NCBI RefSeq assembly: GCF_000004075.3
Contig: NC_026658.2
Coordinates: 23,424,075-23,488,074 of the forward strand
DNA: 64,000 nucleotides
Direction of reading: 5' to 3'
From: Cucumis sativus
Lineage: Eukaryota; Streptophyta; Magnoliopsida; Cucurbitales; Cucurbitaceae
Notes under the pieces: model-generated
The model's input: the letters and a program-made list of their open reading frames with translations, nothing else
Databases searched by the model: none
Told to the model about the DNA's origin: nothing
Translations under genes and position numbers: made by a program
Shown here: one piece after another, positions 47,519 through 61,463 of the stretch
Numbering within the stretch: the stretch's first letter is position 1
How the letters are laid out: each line of letters starts with the position of its first letter

Positions 47519-50337
47519 GGGATTTTCATATTTATGCACCAAAGAATTTGATTCTTTACTCCTTACCCCATTTTTTCTTTTTCTTTTTTCTCTTTTTAAG
47601 TTTTAAATTTTAAATTATTGCATATAGTTTAGCTAATTTGATTTACAATTTTGGTCGGCATACATAAAATTATAAAACTATTCTTGTTTGTATCAAATAT
47701 GTATGAAGACTCGTTCAATAAGGTCGGTTTTCCTAATTTTTAATTAACTAAATATATATTGCTAATCTCTTTAGGTGGAACTATTTTCATTTTTTATAAA
47801 ATATAAACGGCTTCGTTTTATTTGCAATCTTTTTTTTATATGAAATTATATAGCACGCTTGTATGTTTAGAAGTAGTTAATGATTAAAAATAATAATAGA
47901 ATATTTTTTAATTAACAAAAACATATATTTATCATTTTTCATATGTTAGTGAAGTAGAAATAAAATAAAATATACATTAAACAAAAGAGGAAAAAAGTAA
48001 TTGAATAATTAGAATTACTTATTTTTATCATCAATCTTTGACTTGTTGGTGATAATAAATAAAATAATGGATTTAAAGCAGTTGGTTTAGGACTATACTA
48101 ATTGTTAACTTTCAAATGGTTTATTTTAATTTTTCTTAGTCATTGTCATTACTTTTTTTATTTAATTAATTCTCCTAAATAAATTCAAATTCCTTTTGAA
48201 ATTCAATGTTTGATGTGGTCTTGTTTTGAATGCTACATTTAATTTATTTGACTAAAATGTATACATTTTTTCAGTTTTTATTAAATAATTAATTACAAGA
48301 AACAATAATGAAAATTAGTCTTTTTTTTTTTTTTCTATAAGACACTAAATAGTTTTTTTTTTTAAATATTTTAGTTCGCTATTAGTATTAGGATCAAAAT
48401 TGAAAATAAGAAAATCAAAATCTTAAACTAAATGGTTTATGGTTGTGCATATAGAAAAATCATAAAATGAATGCATAAGGAAACAATAATATAAATTTTT
48501 AAAACAACTTTTTATACATTTAATTCAATAAGTTTGTTTTTAATATCATTTAATGTAGTTATTTCATAAATTCAAATCTTTAAACTCAATTGACTACTGA
48601 TTTATTTTTTAAAAAATGAAAATATTTTTTTTCATATACCCTCCAAAATGTGATTTTCATTCAACGTATTTGATCATTATTTAGTTAATTAATAGCAGTC
48701 TAGTTTTTTATTTTGAAAAATATTTATCTAATATAGTTCTCTTTTTTTCCTCTTAAAGAATTGTTTGAATTGTCAGTTTTCTAAAAACAAAATCAGTTTT
48801 TAAAAAACATCGAATAAGAAAATCGATAAGAAAGCTAGAGCTAGATGAAAGCAAGGATTAAAATGTCGTTTTCAATATCGACTTTGCCATTTCAATTTTA
48901 TAAATATATTGAAAATTTTATTTTTATTTGATCTATTTTATTAAAGAAATGTATACAAAATTTGAAATTAAAAAATCCAAATTATTTTTATTCAAGCGAT
49001 TAATAAATTAAATGATTTATTTTTGTGGTTGTTTTATGTCATTAGTAAAAACATACATGAAATCTCAATTGATCTTTAACATCAATTGTAAACATTATTT
49101 TGTTTGGGATGGATATTTCAGTTATACATAATTTCCAAAAACTAAAATTAACATGTCATCTCATTTGATAACAATTTAATTTTCAGTTTTTAATTTTTGA
49201 AGAATTATGCTTATTTCCTCTCGAAATACAATCTTTGAATTTTAAAAACGTGATTTCATTACGACACAAAATTTATATCATTAACCATTTTTAAAATCGA
49301 AGCCAATTTATCCAATAGTTTTTAAAAAAGCATTGCTATGACATTGGAGTTTAAAAAAACAATCCAATAAGTACTAAAACTTTTGATACTTGTATTTAAT
49401 AAGTCATCAACATTTCAACTTTAGGTACGACCCAAATTAAATTACAAAAAACACTTTCAAACTTCGTCATTTGTTTAAAAATACTTTTATTCTTTCAAAA
49501 GTTGAAAGATTAGTCTAGACATTTAACACATGTTTTAAAATTACCAAAGTAAAAATCCATTAAAATGTTAGATAGAAATCATAATCTAAAATATCACATC
49601 TAGAATATGCGACAGTGTTTGAATCACAATTTTTAATCTTGGGATGTTCAATTCAAAGTCATACTTTTCACATAATATCTTAACAAATTTTTTCACTAAC
49701 TAGTCCTAGAAACGTATATAAAAAGGGCAACAATAATACTACAACCAATAAAACAATATTGACAAAATTAAAAAGTAATTTTAAAATACATAACTTTATT
49801 ATGATATAATTAGTCTTTTAAAAATCAAACATACCTACTAAAAAAAAGTCTATTTTAAAATATAAAATTGAAAATATGTATGAACACAAAAGTTGAAGAT
49901 TTTTTAAGAAAGAAAATAAATGTCATAAAGGTGTTAGTACAAAACTTAAATGTTTAATAACTTACGGATATATATAGCATTTTCAAAGTTCAAACATCTA
50001 ATTACTTACCATTTAACAAAAAATGTTACTATAAACATCAACTTTTCCACACACACACATTGGAGGGAAAGTTGAAGAGTTTGAAAGAATTATATTTAAT
50101 TTAAGTAGATGAATTAAATGGTGTAACTTTATTTAATCTTAATTTTCTTTTTAAACATTTAATAAATAAAAATTGCTCCCTAGTCCTCGTTGCTACCTAT
50201 TTATCCTAGATTCCTGTACTTTCCATATTTACACTTTCTTACGCAAGCCAGAAACTGACACAAAGATTTAATATTTTCCCCATATTACAATAATGCCATT
50301 TACCCCCTTAAACTTCCTTTTAATTACACAAAATAGC
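46256..50337. other. AT-rich intergenic region, no gene seen
   Basis: No protein-coding or RNA gene can be supported. Contents: a poly(T) run near 47343-47362, an (ATA)n array at 47483-47517, and otherwise AT-rich sequence without inverted repeats that I could see. Confidence 0.55.
47483..47517. repeat. (ATA)n microsatellite, ~11-12 units
   Basis: Uninterrupted trinucleotide run of ATA/ATA-phase units in AT-rich DNA. Confidence 0.9.
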
Positions 50338-50660
50338 CCCCCCCGGGACACGTGGCAGAGGCTTAAGAAGGTTCTTTTGCCCTTTGGGTAGTTTCGTAAA
50401 TGCAAACATAATTAGGGTTATTTGGGGAAAAGCAGGATCTTGTGGCAGAGACAGAAGTAGCTGGCCATGTGCTGGGGAAAGTGGCGTGCCAGCTGGCCCA
50501 TTCAGGTTGGAGGCTGAAGGATGAGAGTGGCGTCCAGCTAAGCACTTAACGCCGTCATCCACGTTCTCTTAACGGACGTTTACAACAGAAAAAAAGATGG
50601 TGACAGAAGAGAAGAGAGGAGGAATGATGAGGAGGCCATCCAAGTCATTGCCAGGTAGAT
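50338..50660 (+). other. Isolated GC-rich island of unknown role
   Basis: Amid DNA of roughly 25-30% GC this ~320-bp block is about 50% GC and locally above 60%. It contains GACACGTGGCAG (a G-box/ABRE core), a repeated GTGGCAGAG (near 50352 and 50442), GCTGGCC and GCCAGCTGGCC. An ATG at 50597 opens a short frame (MVTEEKRGGMMRRPSKSLPG) that meets a donor-like CCAG|GTAGAT at 50654/50655, so it could be a promoter plus first exon of an unseen plus-strand gene or non-coding RNA. The frame otherwise runs to a stop after ~47 codons. No downstream exon is evident. Confidence 0.35.
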
Positions 50661-53600
50661 ATATCCTCCCAACCCAAAAGTATATACCTTTTATCCTTTG
50701 TATTTACGATCCCAAACCTACTTCTCATTGGTTGAATTAGACTACGATCAATTACAAAATCATCTAGTTTCAATAAACTAAAAATGGTTATAAAGTTTTA
50801 GAGTTTCGTTAGTTACAAAATGTTCCAAATTGGAAAATAGAATGTCCAAATACGTAAGAACACAACGTGAACAAATGTTGACTAATGATGTATACTTGTT
50901 TGATTTGTTCATATTCATTGTCTATATATATACTCTTTTGTATTGTTAATATCATACTACAAACAAACAAAGATATCCTAATTTAAACCTATTCTCCATT
51001 CAAACTAATTTTAATCCTTTAATTAATTAACTTATTTACATTTTCGTGAATCAATAGTAATGTAATTACACTTATTTCAAAAAATATTAGAAACATTTTC
51101 TGAAATTGAATTACAAATTTAGTTTAATGCGAGTTGTCATCATCTTTCTCTTTAAATATTAAAGGCTCAACTCATATCTACGATATAACAACAAAAAAAT
51201 ATATGATCTTCAAACCTTCAATTTGTGTCTAATATGTGACACTTGGATGTAAGTTAGACATCAAGAGACATTGTAATATAAAAAATAAAAAAATATACTA
51301 AACATTCTCAACCACTTATTTATTTATTTTTGAAAATAGAGAAGGCTATTTTGAGTATTTAATTGATGTCAAAAGAAGGAGAAGAAGAAGAAGCATGGGC
51401 TGAAATATGGAAGAGTAGAAACAAAAAGCAAAGACCAAATCAAATAAATTGGGGGGTGGCCAATGTGCAACCCCAATTAATTTAGGGTACCAATATTGAA
51501 ATGAAAGAAAATTCGAAATGGGAAAGAAAAGAAAAAGGGAAACCAATTGTAAATGGAGGAAATTTCTTTTATTTTTGACATCCAATTCTGACACCACAAT
51601 AAATAAGTGAAGCAAATAGTAAAGAAAGGAATAGAAGATCATATAAGATGATATATATATTGAAATTCTATTTTAGCATATAGTTTTTGTATGTCACAAC
51701 GGTAACGTGAATGAAATAATGTGGAAAAATAAAGAAAAGAGAAAAGATAGAATAGTTGAAGCGTAGCATCAGGTTGAGGGGAGAAGGACATTCAACATTT
51801 ATTGATGTTGTTCCCTTGTCTCCAAACTCCAATTATTCTTTTTCCTTTTTCCTTTTTCCTTTTTCTCTCTTTTCACTAATTAAACTTTCACTAATTATAT
51901 TTTCTATTTCTATATAACTTCATTAATTCTATTAATATATATGCCAAAAATATGGTTAACATACATGCATTCTTTATTATAATCTCAATTTTAAACACTT
52001 TTTTGTGTGTCCTATACTTTTCTTGGAAGTGCTTCTAAACCTACAACTTTTTTATCCATACTATTATTCACATTTAATGCCTTGCTCTTTAATGAATTTG
52101 CAAAACTAGATACTTCAAAGTTTGTGAAATTCATTTCTTACTTCATTATTTTTTTTTTTATAAATACCCATTCAGTATTTTAAAAGTAAGTGTATCTTTT
52201 AGTATTTAGATTTATAAGAATAAACAAAGATAAAGATAAGAATAGTTTGTATACTGTTTTCAAGATTTTACTTTTATCATTAATTCTAACTTTAAGTTCC
52301 AATCATTTTCTAGAATAAACTATGAACATATAATATGTCTCTTAAAAACAACTTAAAATCAAATTAGTACCTTGTTATAATTGAATTCGAAACTTAAAAT
52401 TATTTAATTTCCTAAATCTAGCTAAGAATTGAGTTAAATATATATATTATTGTATAACGTAAATTCATCTTTTCTAAAAAAATGTCAAAATTTAAATTGT
52501 TTTTCCTAAGTATTAATTAAGGGTCTTTTTATAAAATTGGAAGAAGGTGACAAAATATTTAGCAAATTTGAAAACAGAAAAAGTTTACAAAAAAATTCAA
52601 AAAATGTAGAAAAATAAAAGAATGGAAAAGGATGTAGAAAAAATCTGACGGAAGAGCAATAATCAAATTTGAAGAATCGTTATAAACTGCAATTATGAAA
52701 AGATAAAACAATCCATGTTAATAAGTTTTTCTTAAATCGTTCTACAAACTATAAATATTCAACAATTAATCAATCAATTAATATATTATCATAAATGATG
52801 GTAGGAAAAGTAAAATAAAATGTGACCCATATTCAGGTAGAATATTTAAATTAAACTAATGAAGTGATAATTGCTTTGGTAAAACTTTATTTTTTCTTAC
52901 TTCTTATGATAAGTATTGAATTATTTATAAAGTATAGTGTGAAGCTATACATGACAATTGATGCCACATGTTTGATACCCAGATGATCATTATATGCATA
53001 TTATATACTTTTAAAAACAAGAGAGAGAACTTTACCCTATGAATAATTTACAAATAATTGGGGATTTTTGTATCATATATATAAAATACACTTGTGTGTA
53101 TCAAAATTTCATAATGTCTACCATGTAATGTATATCATTTTGCCTGCCTTGTACTTTTAGGACAAAAGCCATTCTTTAGTAGACAAGATCAGCAACTTTA
53201 GGGTTCTTGATAATTCAACTTTAAATCATATTTATTTATTTTTTCTTTTTTTCAAATTTCATACTTATTATTTTCTTGTCTGATTCCGCTTTTTAACTTA
53301 CTTTTCTTCACATATTGAATTTTATCAAAATTTTGCATGTGAAACGAATAATTAATCTAAGAAAGTTTCAAATTCAAAATTTAGTATAAAGTTCTTGATT
53401 TTTTAAATAAAAGGATAGCCTTATGTACAATACATATTTATGGTTTCATTACCAACGTTTATTATATACATCACTATTATTTAAAATATCTTTTATGTTT
53501 TCTTTTTAATTATTACAAGAGGTAAATGTATAGGTAGAAGATATAATAGATAATATCATAATGTCTAATTAATTAGGTTTTAATTAGCCACAATATCTTC

Positions 53601-54890
53601 AATCTAATTTAATAAGATAGTTTGAAATAAAAGTATCTATGGGCGATATTAAAAATAAAAGTTTATATTTCTCCATATTTAAATTTATTTTACTATTTTT
53701 AAAAATATTTACGATTTATTTATTTATTTATTATTATTAGTGCTACCATTAATTTGTGTAGGACTAGTCCGTAACATTTGTGTTTTGTTTTCATTTAATT
53801 AGTTATGATATTTTTTGATGATAAGAACATTTTCTTTGTTGAGAGTGTGATTAATTTTTTCAACTATTATTTAAAACTAAACCAATAATTTGTTTTTAGA
53901 AATGAAATATGAAATGTTATATATTGATTGCTACATAATTTCACTTTGCCACTATTAAAAAAAATGAATTAATTTTATTACATCAGTTTTCTATACTAAA
54001 TTCTATAATTTTTTTAAAAAAGAGTAGATCATATAGGTCTTCTTAAACACATGACAATTGATGGGATTTTTTTAACAATTATTTCATAAATCACTACCAA
54101 ATAGCTTTCATTCAAGGATATATTTTCCTATTAGTAGTTCTTGTCCTATTATTATTTGTATGGACTTTTGAATATGCTATGGATGGATAGATCGATTAGA
54201 CACTCAACAGTTAGTGAAGGTGTTCTAAAGTGCAATTTTTATATATCAAATTGAAATGTGTTATGAAATGTAAAAAAAATTCGAGAGATATAATTGTAAA
54301 ACAAACACATCTAAAAAAGCTTACAACAACTAAAATAAATAAAAATTAAAAAGAGAGAAAGGAAAAAAAAAGGTTTACCTTTAAACTATAGGATTAGAAA
54401 CGTGCGATCAAACACGTACATTTTCTTAGTTGAATGCTATCCAATTTGTTTGTAAACTTGGAACGTAGAAAAATGAATTTTTATAGCCCTCCAAAACTTA
54501 ACTAATTGGTGCTATTTGAGGATTTATATAGGTTTATTAATTATATTAATCGATTATAAATATTTCTTTTTCAATTAGCATAATTTTAAAGAGCACAAGA
54601 TAAACACGAAAATGAATTATTGATTATTTTATTTTAGAAATTGGATGAACTTTCAATTATCGTGACCTATGAGTGGTTCATAAGTTACAATTAACCTAAT
54701 AAATTCATAAAGTATTTATAAAATAATCTTCTTTATTTTTCAATTACCATATAAGTAGAAAAGTGAAAAGACAAAATTGTCACCAATGCAATAATAGAAA
54801 ATAATATAAAGACAAAAATGTCATAAAAAATTTCTCCTCGTCCAATCTTTTATATATACTATAGATTAGTTGCATAAATGACATTTAAGC
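50661..54890. other. AT-rich intergenic region, no gene seen
   Basis: A 39-codon frame at 51366-51485 (starts MSKEGEEEEAWAEIWKSR) and a (TTTTTCC)n tract near 51839-51865 are the only notable items. Otherwise there is AT-rich DNA with homopolymers. No gene can be supported. Confidence 0.5.
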
Positions 54891-54894
54891 AAAA

Positions 54895-54957
<63 letters not shown>
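54891..54957. repeat. Compound A21 + (AT)23 tract
   Basis: A run of ~21 A (54891-54911) passes directly into a 46-bp perfect AT array (54912-54957). Confidence 0.9.
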
Positions 54958-54959
<2 letters not shown>

Positions 54960-55013
54960 CACAGAGAATAAAATAACATGTGTAGTGAAAAAAATAGTAA
55001 AAGCCTACCCATA

Positions 55014-55170
55014 GCACAAAGATTGATAATTGTTATTAGTTGTTATCAATGAATACTACTTAATAGCTGCTATTAGTGATAACTTTCAATTTGAAAAATG
55101 TGTAATAAATTGTTATGGTTGATAGCTACTCTCAACGAATATCACTAAATGCTGCTATCAATGATAGAAC
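55014..55170. repeat. Imperfect repeats with GCTGCTATCA/TTAGTGATA core
   Basis: Two related blocks (about 55014-55085 and 55108-55170) share GTTATCA/TGATAGCT, AATACTACT/AATATCACT, TAGCTGCTATTAGTGATA and TGCTGCTATCAATGATAG. The motifs are partly palindromic and echo the centre of the foldback at 22048-22183. An open frame that starts in the second block is probably incidental. Confidence 0.55.
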
Positions 55171-57386
55171 TAAATTACTTTTAGTGATGGAAGCACGTGT
55201 ACTTGATAAGCTTGAAATTTTTAAAAAATTACAAATTGATCGATCAGTAATTACAAATACTTTAAAGTTTTGTTGTTTTCATATTATTTTTCTTATCGTG
55301 TTATTTGTTATAATTTTCATTTTCAAATATTTTGATTGGTGGTCAATGCTTTTGTATTTTAAATTATTGTTAACAATAAGTGGGATAAGGGATTTACTTT
55401 TTTTTACCACAAAACTATCATATGTAATGTTGGTTGAGCCATGTAAATCAAACTTTATTTTTTTTTTGACAAATTGCAAACTTTTAATTTGATCGATTCA
55501 AACTTTAAATTTGAATAATAGTATAAATTTATACCTTTGTTTAAATCTCAATAGGGTTAAATTTGTTAAAGAATAACAAGTCTAAGATTTTAATGGGTAA
55601 AAATAGAAAACATAAGGTTGAAATTGATAGAACTAAAAGTTGTATAAGATTGAAATTGTCACAATTGGTGTTTAAATTATGAAGAAATTGAAAGTCTAAG
55701 ATTAAAATTGATATCCAGTATATCATATTTTCGGATTTAAATTGACGAAAGTAATAGTTAAAGGTTAAAATGGATACAAAATTGATTTTTTATTTAAAAA
55801 AAAAAAAACAAAACTTCTAAGAAAGATTGATTTCTTTTTGGATTTTCGGAGAAACAAAAATAAAATGAAAGTTAGAATTTCGATGCACTTTTGCTTGAAC
55901 CAAACGAAAAGGACAATTTTTAGCTTTTAATTTTGTCTTTAAATGTCTCTTAATTATTTGACGGTTCAATTTCAAACTAATCTTAATTAAAAAATTGCTT
56001 TCGCTGATTTTGATGAACAAATACAATAAATTTCTTTGAGGGGAAAAGTGATTAACCCACTAGTTATGTTATTCTTTATTTTGTTTTCTATATATGACTT
56101 CCACAAATAATAACTTAAACTTCTAACCTCCAATATATATCTATTTCAACTAATTAAACTTAGTTTGATTGAGTGTTTATACCCTCTTTTATCTTCTTCC
56201 AAAATTTAAAGGAAGAAGGCGTATATTAAAAAATAATATAACAAAACGTCAAAATCTTTACACATATATAACAATTTCAAAAACGAAAAAAACTCATTCA
56301 TCCACAATAAAAAATATAAAAAATGTCCCGCAGTTAATTTTCATCTAGCGCGCCTAATATATTTTTTGTAAATGATTGTTTAGATTTTACTATTCTTTTC
56401 TATATGATCGTTTATAATTTTTTAAAAAAATTATTTGGTAATGATCGTTTAGCTTTGACATAATTAGATTTGATCGTTTAAATATGGTCAGCAAAATCTC
56501 AACTATTTTTTTTTGAAGATTAGTTGATAACGATTATTTAGATTTGAAAAACAACCTTTTATATTTTTATTTTTGGTAACATTTGGCAATCCAATATTCA
56601 ACTTTTATTTTCACATGTTTTATATTTGACATACGATCTTAAACAACAAACAACAAGTTGATGAAAAAAATTGCAAAAGGAGAGAAAAAGATGATGTAAA
56701 GAAAAAGAAAATTGGAGAAGAAAAAATATAGAAAGGTAGGACAAACAAAAATATTTTTAACAATTATAAAAAAAGAAAAGAATGATGAAAAGAAAAAAAA
56801 TTGGAGAAGCAGAGAAAATGACGATGAAAAGAAAAAAATCGTGGTAGAGAAAAGAAGGGCAAACCTGGATTTTTATTTTTTGAAAAAAATGGTGAATTTG
56901 ATGGATTTTTTCATCTTGTTGCCCAAGCTATAAATTTTGTTGCTGATTTATTATATTTATGAAGTTTTCTAAAAAAAAAAACTTCATACAAAATTTATGT
57001 GATTAATTGATTATAGTTTGAATTTTGATTTGAAAAATAAACCCACTAAAGTACATTTACCTCAATATATGTAGCCAAAACAAATATATATTAAGTTTTA
57101 GTTCAACAATAATTAATATAACATAGAAGAGTTGAAATTGATATAGATCAAGAAATTTATAATTTGAATCGACGGGTGTGTGTATATATATTTTAGTAAA
57201 ACACAAAGAGTAATGAAATTGATATGTTAAGGAGGAAAAAAAGGGGTTAAATAAAGGTATTTAAAGAAAGGGAAGGTTGAAGGAAAAGCACTATATATGC
57301 AATAATGTAAATTCATCGGTTAGTGTATAATTAAATGAATTAATCCTCCCATGTGCTTTTCAACCTTTAACTTAATACAAACTATA

Positions 57387-57387
<1 letters not shown>

Positions 57388-57423
<36 letters not shown>
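57388..57423. repeat. (ATT)12 microsatellite
   Basis: Perfect 36-bp ATT run; a similar (ATT)8 lies at 62095-62119. Confidence 0.9.
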
Positions 57424-57917
57424 TAGTAACATCCCTTTTCCCAATCCTTCGTTCCTTTTGCCCTTTACTCCCTTTAATTACTTATTTCCTTTATTTCTTC
57501 TAACCTAAACTTGAGGGTTTCTTTCTTCTTTCATTTATGAAATATTAGGGTTTTGTTTCTTTTGAACAAAAATTTATATAATAGTATATATTTGAGTCCT
57601 AATGATTTTAATTAAACTTATTTTTTTTTGTCAAATGTTAGTTGGGTATCATTGTCATATATTTGTCAACTTGAATATAACATAATCGATTTGTAATAAG
57701 TACGAACTCATAGAATATCAACTTAATTCAGTGTAACCAAAGGGTGACTTTCCATCCATAATCTTACTGTTTTATAAGAGATTTGAGTCAAAGTTTGATT
57801 AAATAATACTCCTAGTTACTTTGATAATTTGTTTGCCTTTTTCAAATATTCAATCATTTCACTAAGCTTTAATTTGACCACAATTTTCATTCAACTTATA
57901 AAAATATTCCTATTTAC

Positions 57918-57950
57918 TCCCAACTCCCCAACTCCCCAACTCCCCAACTT
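57918..57950. repeat. 8-bp tandem array CCCCAACT
   Basis: About four units of CCCCAACT in otherwise AT-rich DNA. Confidence 0.85.
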
Positions 57951-60900
57951 TCTCTTTTTCTTTTCCTTCATTTATTGTTTTGTAAAAGTATAGAAATTCT
58001 TTTGTTGTTTATAATGACTTTTAGACCAACACCACGTACTCCAAAAAGTTTCTAAAAGTATTGGAAAACAATATTATATATATGTGTATTAGTTGAATTT
58101 GTGTTAAAAGTATTGTTAAATGGAAACCCTAACAATCTCTTTTAAGAAAAATTAAAAACTAGTGGTGAATCAAAGCAGATTTAAAAGCCTCCCAAATGTA
58201 AATATTACTAAGGATGAAATGATATATTTATATTTATTGAACTTTAGAATAAAAAATATTCTCAGCTGACAAATTAAAACATTTATTCTGAAAATTTTTG
58301 AAAGAAAAAAATAAATTGAATATGGACCTTCAATATGGTTATAAGTCAATTGTTCTGCTCATTATTATAACGAAGGGATGCAAATAATTTCAATATGGAA
58401 CAGTTATTCAAAGCCTAACTTTGCTTGCTTTTGTAGTAATAGACATGCATTATCCCTTGTAAAGTCGAAATTTCAATCTCTCGTTTCCTACGGTTGTTGG
58501 ACACTAAAGAAACATGATCCTACAAGTTGTAGGCTATTTCTATATCATAATACGTATACCAAACTTTTTTAAAGATAAAAAAAGTCCACGCTCTTTTTTC
58601 ACATTTTCAAAACTCATCTCCACATATTTCGTTAGAATAGTTATTCATAAACGAAAACGTACACATCGACATGTAGTGATTCAAAAGTTAACCTAAAAAA
58701 ACATATTCACAACCCAACAAATTTATGATAAACTAGAACACACTATGAATACATGTATATGTATTATAGGTGGAGTTTTTGTTTTGGGTTTCTAGGGTTT
58801 TAGATTCCAATAATGGAAGATCACATGTATTTGCACAAGCTTTGCTATGGGTAATGATAGGACACAAGGGAAAAACACATTGCATGTGGGTTATTACATG
58901 AATTTAGAAACCAAGGACCCTCTTTTGAAAAAAGCATTTTTGGCATATGTTATCAATTTATCAACACCACACCTAACTTTGCTCAAAACCCCTTCAATTT
59001 CTTCATAATGATAGAGAGACAAATTGTTTGAGAGGTTGTTTTTGGGAGTTAGAGTTTAATTAATAACATGTGTTTTTGTTTTGTTTTTTAACATACAAAA
59101 AACTAATTATGAGAAAATATGTGTGTGAATAATTGGGAGTACCTATTTAGGAGTTGAGTTTTTAATGGAAAAACTATGGAAAAGTTTAATTTATTGAGAT
59201 ATATCTCTTTTTTAGAATTTTTTTTGTTGGATATTTTTGGTTCTTACAATCATTCAATTTCTATCAAAAGAGTTTGGTGAAGAATTTAAATACACTAACT
59301 GACTTTTAGTAATTAACTCATTTATATTTTTAAAAAAATTTACACTTGAAAATACAACTAAACTCCTAAATTATAAGGTGAATAGCTCTACGTAGAAATT
59401 ATCGTCGAAAAGTACTTTATCAAACTATGTTTCAAACAATTCTATCTATAGTTATCAAGTTCTCTCGCAAAGGTCCAATTGTCAAGAATAATTGAGAATA
59501 AAAATCTTGTAACAAAATGCCAAGCGAGTAATAATCTTTTGTACAAATTCACTAATTTGTTCTCTTTCTCCACGAAATTATATTACAAGAATTACCTAAT
59601 ATTCACACTAATATATAACATTTGTATCTCTACGTGTTAAAACATCGATTACTCCAAATTTTAAGTTTAAATCTCTTGTAAAGTTATTTTGTCGATCTCT
59701 AATTATTATTGATATGTGGCTTTTAGACAAATGATAAAGGATTATTACTAAAACGAACAGGTCAATTATTATAAAATTTTAGTTTTATCCCCTCATTTTG
59801 AACATTTGAAGTACTAATATATATCGAATCAACTTAAAATAATGATGAGTTTGAGTGGTTTGAAACTATTTTAATCACGAAAGTGAACCATAGATTTACA
59901 TAGGGAGAGAATCTAGTGAAATTAAATTTATATACTTTTTTGACCGTCAAAAAGGAAAAACTTTTTGGGTGAGATATATATTATGTGTGACATGGCATGT
60001 GGGTGACATTAGCTCTAGCTCAAACCCTCAAATAATTCTTTTAAGGATCATTTCAATGCTGACTCTTTCAATCATGAGGGTCAGAAAAAGAAAAAAAAGA
60101 AAAGAAAGAGAACACAGAAGAAAGAGATGATGTTACATTACACTACATTACACACACACACACATATATATTAATATCACAGATTGGTGATTTTTTAACC
60201 TAGAAAAAGGTATGAACTTTGAATGAAAATGATTCAATTGGAGAGGAAAATGAAAGAAGAAGAATATTTATAATAAGATGATGATGATGATAATAATAAT
60301 GCACTGTCAAAATTGTTTGGAAGCTTAGAAATATTTTGTCATGAAGTAGTTGAAAGGGAAGAGAAGGGAAGTGGCACGTGATTAGCATGTGACCCTCCCC
60401 ATTATTATGGATTTTTATATATGAAATATTTTGTCAGTGTTAAATCCTTTTCTATATAGCTAAGTTTATGGGCAAACCCTTCAATTTTTTTTTCATTCAT
60501 CATCATCATCATCATCATCCTTATCTCAATATAATATAATCTATAGTTTTTATTTTTGTACTCTTTATATATGAATATAAGTTTTTATTATATATATGGT
60601 ATTTATTTGCGATATATATATATAGAAGTGATGATAGCCAAAATTCCCAAAGTTGACTGGCAGATGGATAAGACATATACTTCCATTATTCTGTTTTGGA
60701 GTTTTTCTTCATTTTCTTGCCAAATTCCATCCTCTATTATATCCTCTTTGGGTGTTACAAAAATCTACAACTTTGTTGGAGTTTGAGAATTGATTTATCC
60801 AAAAATTTCTTTTCCCATTTCTTCAAAAATATATACAAATTTAGGGTTAAGTTATAAGTTTTGGTTACATATTATAATCAAATTTATCCATATTCTTAAA

Positions 60901-61463
60901 CTTTAATCTTTAATTTTGAGTTGAATATTTAATTATTTAAATTGAATTGAAGCAAATTGGTTTAGGAGGTTGGACGTGTGATATATAATTGAAGGAAATA
61001 ACATTATTGAAGCTTAAACTCAAAATATTCTAAGATGAAAACAACCGTAACCAAAGTAGTCTTGAATGAAGGTGTTAATTTTTATTTTACTTGTTTCCTT
61101 CAAATAACATAAAGTCTTAATTTTTCTCTCCTTTTACCCTTAGTCTAAAATTCAATATTCCCTCCTTATTAGTACTAAATTTGAGTACATCACCTTACAC
61201 TTTTCTTCTATGACACAAGTTAAGGAATTAATTCTAAAAGAAGAATATGCATGTATTTTATCTTTCCACGAGGAACAATTATTTTATCTCTTCTATGGTT
61301 TGAATTTATATGTTATCTAACTATTTCGTTCCCATGTATTTTTTGTGAGCCAACTGTGTACAAACTAATTATATTAACGTCGTTATAAGACTCTTGTTTT
61401 ATCAGAGGTTGGCACGATAATATTAAAAAGATTGTGAGATTAACTAGCTTACATGGTCCATGT

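Larger units (their letters stand above)
55171..61463. other. AT-rich intergenic region with short repeats, no gene seen
   Basis: A field of GATCGTTTA(G/A)AT motifs (56370-56545) has its own finding. Other items: a purine-rich block (56660-56870), (ATT)12 at 57388-57423, an 8-bp CCCCAACT array at 57918-57950, and (CAT)7 at 60498-60518. No protein or RNA gene can be supported. Confidence 0.5.

Noticed and set aside
50597..50616. Possible miR156-like TGACAGAAGAGA at the GC island
   Set aside because: Only the first 12 bases match; the 3' half differs and no complementary star strand was seen nearby.
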